Source: Acidobacteriota bacterium (GTDB taxonomy: Bacteria; Acidobacteriota; Vicinamibacteria; Vicinamibacterales; UBA823). From it: DNA of 64,000 nucleotides. The notes below the pieces were generated by a model. It had not been told where the DNA came from. It saw nothing but the letters and a program-made list of their open reading frames with translations, and searched no databases. The stretch is taken from assembly GCA_002730735.1 (NCBI GenBank), contig PCAU01000008.1, positions 58,313 through 122,312 of the forward strand. The letters are read 5' to 3'. Position numbers and translations under genes: made by a program. Position 1 is the stretch's first letter. The number at the start of each line of letters is the position of its first letter. Below are positions 1 to 7,455 of the stretch, piece after piece.

Positions 1-7
1 GTGGACT

Positions 8-526
8 TCAATCCGTCAACAGTTGTCTGTCGATGACATATTCCCCAATTTGGAGCCACTGAGAGCCGCGATGCTTGGCGAATAATTCGACTTTCGCGTC
101 CACGAACAACCGGTGCTGCAGCATTTGGAGCCTGGGTTCAGTACTCGCGTAACCAAGCCGCGCACGCATCACAATCGGTTGGGTTGAATCACCGACCGGT
201 AGTCCCTCAGAACTTATCGCCATCACCGTAGAGCTTCCCAACTCCTGCACGTCCTCCATGACCCGAAAGACCCCCATGACAGTCACAATTGAGATCCGGT
301 TCTGTGCACCGTTCTTCAGTTGAAACGATACCTGCGGGACGAGTTTATTCCTTCCATCCGGTTGGATACCACTATCGAACCAACCTGTCGTTACGTCGGT
401 GACGAGTAACTCGCTGGTAACATCGAGCGGCTCTCCTCCGCATCCGGAAAGAAAACCCACCACGGTGAGGACAAGGCTTAGCAGAGTCCCTTGCAAGACA
501 CGAGAGGTCCGATAAACGTATTGCAT
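8..526 (-). CDS. Predicted lipoprotein of unknown function (172 aa)
   Basis: The N-terminus is a signal peptide with a hydrophobic stretch at about residues 12-27 and a lipobox LSGC, so Cys29 should be lipidated. The rest is soluble and beta-rich in appearance, with a single invariant-looking segment about measured change over a baseline; I recognise no family. It is the last gene of a four-gene minus-strand run that starts with an ECF sigma factor (2704) and its anti-sigma factor. The spacing to the preceding gene is 12 bp, so co-transcription is likely. It may be an envelope protein made together with the sigma regulon, but this is context only. The ATG at 526 is directly placed before the signal peptide and is the natural start. 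Confidence 0.7.
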   Translation of the reverse strand: MQYVYRTSRVLQGTLLSLVLTVVGFLSGCGGEPLDVTSELLVTDVTTGWFDSGIQPDGRNKLVPQVSFQLKNGAQNRISIVTVMGVFRVMEDVQELGSSTVMAISSEGLPVGDSTQPIVMRARLGYASTEPRLQMLQHRLFVDAKVELFAKHRGSQWLQIGEYVIDRQLLTD

Positions 527-538
527 GAAACTTGTAGA

Positions 539-1291
539 TCAGAATTCTGAGTACTCGATCCGGCTCAGCGCTTCGCTCCTAGCTATTTCCCCCTGCCTGA
601 GAGCGATAAGAACATTCCCGCGCACCCGCAGCATCAGCCCAAGACCCCTTGGTAGGTCGGTCGGCGAGTCACCGCGGTTGCCACTGGACGTAGTGGCTAC
701 GGTCAGCCACTCGTTCGCCGCCAGCGGCAGTGAGTCAGTGTAGTCCAACATTGCATTAGCGAGCGCGTCCCGAATCTCCATCGCGTACACCTCGCTCGGG
801 TCGACATCAGGTGGCGGTGGCGATGGCGGTGGCAGCGGGTGACCAACTAGCGACTCTAAACTCTGGAGAGCCTCCTCAAGCGAGTCCCGCACGTCCACGT
901 TACCCAACGAACGCACATGTTCCCGCAACGATTGCAGCGTGGGTCCAAGCTCATCGCGTCGTCGATTCAAGTGGCGAAACACCCAAGAGAGACTACGTCG
1001 CAGCACCGGTATCTGCACGTCGAAGAATAGACCGTAGCCGTCTAATCTAAAACCATGAGCCCCTGTATTCCCCATAAATCGTGCGGCCCCGGGCGTCGAT
1101 TCCTCCATCCTTGACGCGAAATTCCGTGCGCTATGCTCAACTGCCTCTTCAAACGCCCGCTCCACGACTCGCAACTGGTATCGCAACTGACTAGAGTCTG
1201 CCCTTCCAGCCGCAACCTCCGATGACGGCTGGGCCTGCGACGAAACACTGGTCGCAACTAAGATCAAGACAAGACAGATCATGGTTTTCAA
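539..1291 (-). CDS. Exported protein of unknown function with proline-rich segment (250 aa)
   Basis: The first 21 residues form a signal peptide ending in SSQAQ, so the protein is exported. The mature part is charged and alpha-helical in look, with a short proline-rich hinge (PLPPPSPPPPDV, about residues 152-163). The C-terminal part ends in short helical segments. No known domain was recognised. The start is probably the TTG at 1291: a GGGAGG stands six bases upstream of it. The in-frame ATG at 1282 is further from that site. The gene lies 16 bp behind the anti-sigma factor and 12 bp before a lipoprotein gene, so all four are likely one operon. Confidence 0.65.
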   Translation of the reverse strand: MKTMICLVLILVATSVSSQAQPSSEVAAGRADSSQLRYQLRVVERAFEEAVEHSARNFASRMEESTPGAARFMGNTGAHGFRLDGYGLFFDVQIPVLRRSLSWVFRHLNRRRDELGPTLQSLREHVRSLGNVDVRDSLEEALQSLESLVGHPLPPPSPPPPDVDPSEVYAMEIRDALANAMLDYTDSLPLAANEWLTVATTSSGNRGDSPTDLPRGLGLMLRVRGNVLIALRQGEIARSEALSRIEYSEF

Positions 1292-1307
1292 GGTGCACCT
1301 CCCACAA

Positions 1308-2075
1308 CTAGCGTCCGGACGACACCCGCACTAAATAATCCATGAGTTCGCCGTGTTGCACTACTTCAGCATCGAACAGGTGTTGATGTCGGTCCATTTG
1401 TTGATCGATACGGACCAGGTCGGCCTGCCGCTGCGCATCAGCCTCACGCAAAAGCACCGCAAAGCGCTGCGCTAATTCGCGCTGCTGTCGGCGTTCACTC
1501 TCCTCGATCAGCCGCTGAACACGAACAAGGACCGATTCCTCACTCACTTCAGAACCGATAGTCTCGCTCGTTTGGGGCAGCGCACCAGAACTGAACGTTT
1601 CAAAATCTCGCCGTAGCTCAGATTCAAGCGCGGCCAGTTCGGCGTGCCATATTGCTTCCGTACCACTCTGGGTTGGCTCAGATGAGAGAACGCCGTCAGA
1701 CCACGCGGAACGCACGACTAGTCCGTCGTCTCCATATCGGATTTCGAGATTCGCGACCAAGGTGACAACCACCAAAACAAGGACAGCAGCCAACGACCAG
1801 ACCGGCGCTGCCTGCCAGAGGGTCCACGGCCGGCTGCGCGGCACAGCCACCGCATCAGCCGGAACCACACGGAAGTCCGGCGCCGATTCAGGTGGTGTCC
1901 AGTCCACGAGGCGACCTCTTACACCCGTCAGCGTTTGGAGCTCGTCGCGGCATGGTGCACACACCGCGAGGTGAGCCTCAACACGTTCGCGTTCATCCAA
2001 ACCACACTCGTCGTAGAGATAGCTCACCAGCAACGGCTTGTCGTTACAGATGTCGTCGTGCCGATTATCCATCAT
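1308..2075 (-). CDS. Anti-sigma factor with zinc-binding ZAS domain (255 aa)
   Basis: The N-terminal domain carries the zinc-dependent anti-sigma motif HxxxCxxC (His35, Cys39, Cys42), which in this family binds and inhibits the cognate ECF sigma factor. One transmembrane helix follows at about residues 88-110. The periplasmic C-terminal half is rich in Glu, Gln and Arg and looks like a coiled coil, a likely signal-sensing part. The start codon overlaps the sigma factor stop (ATGA arrangement), so the two are translationally coupled. Release of the sigma factor probably follows an envelope signal, but the trigger cannot be read from sequence. Confidence 0.85.
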   Translation of the reverse strand: MMDNRHDDICNDKPLLVSYLYDECGLDERERVEAHLAVCAPCRDELQTLTGVRGRLVDWTPPESAPDFRVVPADAVAVPRSRPWTLWQAAPVWSLAAVLVLVVVTLVANLEIRYGDDGLVVRSAWSDGVLSSEPTQSGTEAIWHAELAALESELRRDFETFSSGALPQTSETIGSEVSEESVLVRVQRLIEESERRQQRELAQRFAVLLREADAQRQADLVRIDQQMDRHQHLFDAEVVQHGELMDYLVRVSSGR

Positions 2076-2704
2076 GTCACTCTCCTCATTCTCTGCCGCA
2101 TCCCTGCGTCCGGGGCTCGTGACGGAAACGTCGCCACACGGTCAATCCCTCGGGACTCAAGCTCCTGTCGGAGGCGAGTGAGCCCCTGATACACCCTCGT
2201 CTTTACCGTGCTCACCGGACAACCCTGGAAATCAGCAATCTCCCGAAAGGTGAAACCCTGATATTCCTTCAAGACGATCGCTGTGCGCTGTTCATCCGGA
2301 ATTGTCATCATTGCCCGGGAGATTTCACTACCCAACTCACTCCAGCCAACCTGGTCTTCAAGCGAACTACCAGCTACATCAGCCGGTGCCAGGTCAAGCA
2401 CGTCGACGTCGTCCGACACCTTATTTAGCGGTGACCGTTGGGCACTACGATTCTTGTCGCGGCAAAGATTGAGCGCAATCCGGTACAGCCAAGATGAAAA
2501 CTTCGCCTCTCCCTTAAAACCCTTAATACCGCGGAATGCCCGAAGAAAGGTCTCCTGGCATACATCCCGTGCGTCCTCTTCGTGTCCAATCACTCGGTAG
2601 GCCAAAGCGTAAATTGGTCTCTGCCAGCGGACCACGAGTTGGTTAAAACTATCGTGGTCACCACGAACCGAGCGGGACACCAATTCCTCGTCGGTCCAGG
2701 CCAT
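2072..2704 (-). CDS. ECF-family RNA polymerase sigma factor (RpoE-like, 210 aa)
   Basis: Sigma region 2 is clear (DARDVCQETFLRAFR, then SSWLYRIALNLCRD) and region 4 has the helix-turn-helix with FTFREIADFQGCPVSTVKTR. No sigma 1.1 or region 3 is present, as expected for the extracytoplasmic group. I place the start at the ATG at 2704 (protein begins MAWTDEELV), where similarity to the family begins; an open frame continues upstream to 2791, and ATG 2719 is an alternative. The stop overlaps the start of a zinc anti-sigma gene. The partner genes downstream are exported proteins, so an envelope response is the likely role. Autoregulation is common in the family but no promoter was confirmed here. 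Confidence 0.9.
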   Translation of the reverse strand: MAWTDEELVSRSVRGDHDSFNQLVVRWQRPIYALAYRVIGHEEDARDVCQETFLRAFRGIKGFKGEAKFSSWLYRIALNLCRDKNRSAQRSPLNKVSDDVDVLDLAPADVAGSSLEDQVGWSELGSEISRAMMTIPDEQRTAIVLKEYQGFTFREIADFQGCPVSTVKTRVYQGLTRLRQELESRGIDRVATFPSRAPDAGMRQRMRRVT

Positions 2705-2982
2705 TAGCGCACCAAACATCCTCGTAGACCCCACACTCCATTTACCGTCATAAACTGAACGGAACACATACGCGCACCCCTCCCACTCCATATATTAGAC
2801 GCAAGATTGGTCTTAACGGTCGGTGATCGGACGCAAGCAGTCGACGACCAGCTCCTCAAATCGCAGCCTGGAGAATGTAAACCCATTTAAATCATAGGGT
2901 TATCTATTCTGGTAACATGATCTCCTGACCAACGAGGAGTCCCGTCAGCCCTGCGCGGTCGCACCACAGATAGCGACTAGTC
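2705..2982. other. Divergent intergenic region, sigma factor / ABC-F
   Basis: This stretch separates the ECF sigma operon (minus) from the ABC-F gene (plus). On the minus strand a TAATAT box lies near 2790-2800, a possible -10 element. I could not identify a convincing -35 or an ECF-type GGAAC motif at the right distance. No RNA gene or further reading frame is supported. Confidence 0.3.
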
Positions 2983-4968
2983 ATGATTCATCTTTCTGCC
3001 ATCTCAAAAGGTTTCGGCGCCCGTACACTACTTCAGGAAGTCACTTGGCAATTAGGTCCTGGCGATCGGGTAGGCCTCTGCGGGCCGAACGGCGCTGGAA
3101 AGACCACTCTGCTGAAAATGATGGCTGGCTCCGAGGACCCTGACACGGGACGTGTCGTCAGGCCGAACGGGTTGACGGTCGGGTATCTTCCCCAAGATGG
3201 CCTTGTACACTCAGGCCGAACCGTTGTCGACGAAGTTAAGCGTGGTCAGCAGCAACTCCTTAACTTGAAGCGAGAAATGCGCGGCCTTGAGAACCAGCTA
3301 GGCGATGCGTCAGTACCAGCAGCTGAACACCCACGTTTACTGGAACGCTACAGTGAGGCACAGGAAGCCTTTGAGCGCCAGGATGGTTATGCACTTGATC
3401 AACGAGTTGAGACGATTCTTCGCGGATTAGGGTTCACGAAGGAAGATGGAAAACGTCAAAGCCACACGTTCTCTGGTGGGTGGCAGATGCGTATCGCCCT
3501 GGCCACCCTTCTGCTCGGACGCCCTAATTTACTTCTGCTCGATGAGCCGACGAATCATCTTGATTTGGAGGCACGCAACTGGCTCGAAACCTATCTGTCC
3601 GGGTATCCGCACGCCGTAATGCTCGTCTCACACGACCGCTTCTTTCTCGATGCTGTCGTTACCCGGATCACCGAGATTAGCCTGAAGACTCTCACTGACT
3701 ATCCCGGTACTTACAGCACCTACATCGGTGAACGGGATGCTCGCCTCGCACGTCTCCGAGAAGCAAAGCGTCGACAGGAGGACGAGATCGCGCGAGTCCG
3801 CCAATTCGTGGACCGGTTTCGCTACCAAGCAACGAAGGCCGCGCAAGTACAGAGTCGTATAAAAATGCTTAGCAAAATCGTAACGATTGAAGTGCCACCC
3901 GAGCGAAAAGTCGTGCACTTTAAGTTTCCCAATTGCCGTAAGAGCGGCCGTAGCGTGATCACGTTGACGGGCGCGAGTAAGACCTATAGCAGCACTGAAG
4001 TCCTCCGTCCATTCGATTTGTTGATCGAGCGCGGTAGTCGAATCGCGCTCGTCGGGCCAAACGGGTCTGGTAAATCAACACTGATGCGGCTTCTAGCTGG
4101 GGTCGAGTCACCTGACACAGGTTCCCGAACCGAGGGCCACCAGCTCACCATGCAGTATTTTGCACAGGACGAAGCCAGCCAACTCAAGCCGACACTGACG
4201 GTTCATGACACGTTGGTCGCTGGAGCACCGCTTGACGCTGTGCCCGCGATTCGTAACATCCTCGGGGCATTTCTTTTCTCGGAGGACGACGTTTATAAGC
4301 GGGTCGGAGTTCTGTCTGGTGGCGAACGAACGCGGTTAGCGGTGGCGCGAATGCTATTGCACCCAGCTAATACATTACTCCTCGACGAACCGACGAACCA
4401 TCTCGATATCGATTCCACGGATGTGCTTCTCGAAGCACTTATGGCTTTTGATGGCACCTTGATATTCGTGTCGCACGACCGCTACTTTGTGGATCGGCTA
4501 GCAACCCAGATTATCGAAGTCGGCCAGGGTGAGGCGTTAGTCTACCCAGGAACTTACGAGGAGTTTTGCTGGAATCGAACCCAACGGATCGCGATAAACA
4601 AAACGTCGACCACAAGGCCAATCAAACAATCCACACAGGAGGTCACCGGTAAGACCAAGGTTGCTGATCAGAAACGCGCACCAGCGGATGCTCGTAAACG
4701 CCGTCGGCTAGCAGCAGACGTTCGCAAACGGCAGCAGCGCGCTGTCGAAGCCCAGCACCGCCGCGTGACCGCGATTGAACAGGAAATCAATGACCGGGAA
4801 GCTGCTCTCAAGAAGCTTGAAGTAACAATGAGCCAGCCAGATTTCTACAAAGAACCAAAATCAGCGAACACCCTAGTCGCAGAACACCAAGCGCTCATGT
4901 GGGAGATCGGCGACCTCATGCATGAGTGGGAAACTCTGCAGAACACTTCGGAGAGTAAGCGCAAGTAA
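2983..4968 (+). CDS. ABC-F family ATPase (Uup/YheS/EttA class, 661 aa)
   Basis: There are two ATP-binding cassettes and no transmembrane part, the mark of the ABC-F family, which acts on ribosomes. Cassette one has Walker A GPNGAGKTT (about residue 34), signature SGGWQ and Walker B with LLLLDEPTNHLD. Cassette two has GPNGSGKST (about 361), signature LSGGERTR and LLLDEPTNHLD. The linker between them is the charged P-site tRNA interaction motif region. A long basic, coiled-coil C-terminal extension (about 540-661) resembles Uup and YheS. It likely relieves ribosome stalling; antibiotic protection is possible in this family but nothing here shows it. The ATG at 2983 fits the family start. The gene stands alone, convergent with xerC. 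Confidence 0.92.
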   Translation: MIHLSAISKGFGARTLLQEVTWQLGPGDRVGLCGPNGAGKTTLLKMMAGSEDPDTGRVVRPNGLTVGYLPQDGLVHSGRTVVDEVKRGQQQLLNLKREMRGLENQLGDASVPAAEHPRLLERYSEAQEAFERQDGYALDQRVETILRGLGFTKEDGKRQSHTFSGGWQMRIALATLLLGRPNLLLLDEPTNHLDLEARNWLETYLSGYPHAVMLVSHDRFFLDAVVTRITEISLKTLTDYPGTYSTYIGERDARLARLREAKRRQEDEIARVRQFVDRFRYQATKAAQVQSRIKMLSKIVTIEVPPERKVVHFKFPNCRKSGRSVITLTGASKTYSSTEVLRPFDLLIERGSRIALVGPNGSGKSTLMRLLAGVESPDTGSRTEGHQLTMQYFAQDEASQLKPTLTVHDTLVAGAPLDAVPAIRNILGAFLFSEDDVYKRVGVLSGGERTRLAVARMLLHPANTLLLDEPTNHLDIDSTDVLLEALMAFDGTLIFVSHDRYFVDRLATQIIEVGQGEALVYPGTYEEFCWNRTQRIAINKTSTTRPIKQSTQEVTGKTKVADQKRAPADARKRRRLAADVRKRQQRAVEAQHRRVTAIEQEINDREAALKKLEVTMSQPDFYKEPKSANTLVAEHQALMWEIGDLMHEWETLQNTSESKRK

Positions 4969-4991
4969 CCTTCGACAAGCGAGACGGGTGG

Positions 4992-5966
4992 TTACGCCCT
5001 TGGGTGAGACTTCCTGTAGACCATCGTTCGGTGGTCGTCAGTGAGGTTCGTGTATATCTGCGTTGTGTCCAACTCCTCGTGCCCTAGCAACTCCTGAATG
5101 GCCCGCAGATTCATACCCCGCGCCAGCAAATGCGTGGCAAATGAATGGCGCAACGCATGCGGACTGATGTGCTTAAACTCTTTAGGGTCCTCACCCATCT
5201 TTACCGCCCAAGCTTTGACATAGCGACGCACGAGGCGGTCAACACTACGTGTCGATAGTCGATGGCCACGATAATTTATGAACAAAGGGTTCTCTCGAAC
5301 ACGCACGGGTCGCACCGCGCGACGCGATACCGGTAACAACTTCGCCTTCTTAATCACTTTTTTTCGTTCGGGATGGTCTAGGTAATCTTGAACGGCTTTC
5401 GCCGCAAATTGGTTGAACGGCACCTCTCGTTCCCGCCCGCCCTTACCTTTGACACGTACCAGGCGTTCGCTGAGGTCAAGGTGTTCAACGTCAAGCCCAA
5501 CCAATTCACTCAATCGTAGACCCGACGCGTAAAACACTTCGAGGATCGCTTTGTCTCGACGATCACGCCACGACTTTGTATCAGGCATGCCCAAAAGTTG
5601 TGCCATCTCGTTCACCTCAAGATGGGCTGGAAGCTTTCTCACTAGCTTGGGACTAATGATGCTCTTGACCGGATCCTCGTCGATTTGCTCCTCTCGTTGA
5701 AGATACTGTCCAAACATCTTAATCGCGGAGAGCTTTCTGGCCTGAGATTTTCCCGATAGGCCTCGTTTATACAGTTCTGCCAAGAACTCCCGGACAGCAT
5801 ACCGGTCAAAGTCGCTGAGGGGTACTTGATCAGCAGACCGTCTGAGCACCTTCGCTCTAAAACAGATGAACTGATTCAGATCGCTCTCGTAAGCGCGGAC
5901 GGTATGCACCGAAAGATTGCGATTCAACCGCAAATATTCAAGAAAAGCTTTGAGTTGACTGAGCAT
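4992..5966 (-). CDS. xerC: Tyrosine recombinase XerC/XerD (324 aa)
   Basis: This is a Xer-type site-specific recombinase that resolves chromosome dimers at dif. The N-terminal SAM-like core-binding domain (about residues 1-95) begins LSQLKAFLEYLRLNRN. The catalytic domain holds Arg in ASGLRLSELVGLD, Lys in VKGKGGRER, HALRHSFATHLL, and the LGHEELDTTQIY box with the nucleophile Tyr. The ATG at 5966 is preferred: it overlaps the end of trmFO by 29 bp, and an earlier in-frame ATG lies at 5999. The topA-trmFO-xer order is a well-known conserved arrangement, which favours XerC. A slightly basic linker of about 20 residues before LPVSRR precedes the catalytic centre and is longer than in E. coli XerC. 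No dif site was found in the window. Confidence 0.9.
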   Translation of the reverse strand: MLSQLKAFLEYLRLNRNLSVHTVRAYESDLNQFICFRAKVLRRSADQVPLSDFDRYAVREFLAELYKRGLSGKSQARKLSAIKMFGQYLQREEQIDEDPVKSIISPKLVRKLPAHLEVNEMAQLLGMPDTKSWRDRRDKAILEVFYASGLRLSELVGLDVEHLDLSERLVRVKGKGGREREVPFNQFAAKAVQDYLDHPERKKVIKKAKLLPVSRRAVRPVRVRENPLFINYRGHRLSTRSVDRLVRRYVKAWAVKMGEDPKEFKHISPHALRHSFATHLLARGMNLRAIQELLGHEELDTTQIYTNLTDDHRTMVYRKSHPRA

Positions 5967-7329
5967 CGCATTCAAGTCCAACTTCAGACCGCCACACACC
6001 TAAATCCCGAAGTGCCCGCTCGGCGGTGGCTAGACGGCGTGCGGCCCTTCGCCGCGGCGCCTTAGCCAGTAGCGGCATGATACCGAAAGCAATATTGGTC
6101 GGCTGGTAGTCGCTAGGAACGGCGTGCGACACGTAGTATGCAAGTGCCCCCAGCGCCGTGGTCCGAGGGGCAACGAGTGGTTCCCGACGCTGCACGATAG
6201 CGGCGGCGTTTAATCCGGCCATTAGGCCAGATGCCGCACTCTCAACGTATCCCTCGACCCCTGACAACTGTCCGGCAAAGAAAAGGTCCTCACGTTGACG
6301 CGCTTGCCAAGTCTGCCGTAGAACCGTGGGCGCGTTGATATACGTATTGCGATGAATCATACCGAATCGCACGAATTCAGCCTGCTCTAGGCCGGGGATT
6401 AGACGAAGTACACGATCTTGTTCACCCCACTTCAGTTGGGTCTGAAAGCCGACGAGACTGAAGTGATCGCCAGCTAAGTTGTCCTGCCTGAGTTGCACAA
6501 CAGCGTGGGGCGGAGGCCCGCCGCCGTGTGGATCGATAAGACCGACTGGCTTCATCGGCCCGAACCGCAGGGTATCACGACCGCGACTGGCTATTACCTC
6601 GATGGGAAGGCATCCCTCAAAAAATTTGGTGTGGTCAAAATCGTGAACCGTGGCTGACTCTGCGTTCGTTAAGGCCTCGAAGAAGCGGCCGTACTCGTCG
6701 GCCGTTAGTGGACAGTTCACATAATCACCGGATTGCTGATCAGAAGATGTGACGGATAAGGTTTCAACCGAGTCGCGTCCCCACCTCGATGCCCGAAATA
6801 CACGCTTCCAATCAATTGTCTCGGCAAGCACAATTGGACTAATCGCATCGTAAAAGTACAGATGATCGGCACCAACGAACGCTGCGATATCGGCCGATAG
6901 GCGCTCAGACGTCAACGGACCGGTCGCGATGATTGACGGCTCCATCGGCGTAAGTCCCTTAGGAATCGCCTCAATCTCTGTCCTGTCTATTGTAATCAGC
7001 GGGTGCGCCTGCACCGCCGCAGTCACTTCATCAGCAAAGAGTTTACGGTCGACAGCTAGCGCCGTGCCTGCAGGTACCCGGGTCCGGTCCCCAGTCCGAA
7101 TCACGAGGGAGCCCATCCGCCGCATTTCTTCCTTGAGAAGCCCGACAGCGTTTTCCAATTTATTACCACGGAAGGAATTACTGCACACGAGTTCAGCGAG
7201 GCGGTCGGTGGAATGAACAGCAGTTGAGCGAACCGGACGCATTTCATACAGTCTGACCTCAACACCCATTGAAGCCGCTTGCCAAGCCGCCTCGCTACCA
7301 GCCAAACCGCCGCCAATCACATGAATCAT
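5938..7329 (-). CDS. trmFO: Methylenetetrahydrofolate-tRNA (uracil-54-C5)-methyltransferase TrmFO (463 aa)
   Basis: TrmFO makes ribothymidine at position 54 of tRNA with methylene-tetrahydrofolate and FAD. The protein opens with the FAD-binding GGGLAGSEAA motif at residues 6-15. The conserved ELVCSNSFRGN follows, containing the catalytic-type cysteine, then the GQLSGVEGYVESAASGL signature near residue 350 and TALGALAYY near 410. Length fits the family. The C-terminal tail of about 45 residues is Arg/Ala rich and overlaps the xer start. The gene sits between topA and xer, as in many bacteria. Confidence 0.95.
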   Translation of the reverse strand: MIHVIGGGLAGSEAAWQAASMGVEVRLYEMRPVRSTAVHSTDRLAELVCSNSFRGNKLENAVGLLKEEMRRMGSLVIRTGDRTRVPAGTALAVDRKLFADEVTAAVQAHPLITIDRTEIEAIPKGLTPMEPSIIATGPLTSERLSADIAAFVGADHLYFYDAISPIVLAETIDWKRVFRASRWGRDSVETLSVTSSDQQSGDYVNCPLTADEYGRFFEALTNAESATVHDFDHTKFFEGCLPIEVIASRGRDTLRFGPMKPVGLIDPHGGGPPPHAVVQLRQDNLAGDHFSLVGFQTQLKWGEQDRVLRLIPGLEQAEFVRFGMIHRNTYINAPTVLRQTWQARQREDLFFAGQLSGVEGYVESAASGLMAGLNAAAIVQRREPLVAPRTTALGALAYYVSHAVPSDYQPTNIAFGIMPLLAKAPRRRAARRLATAERALRDLGVWRSEVGLECDAQSTQSFS

Positions 7330-7455
7330 GAAACGATTTCGAATTGCAACCTATCTGCCAAATGTCTGATTCTTCTAATTGCGCGTGCAGAGTATCGGAA
7401 CCTAGATCAAGCGGCGTGACCAGCCGACAGGCCAGGTCACGCCAGAGGTGTCACG

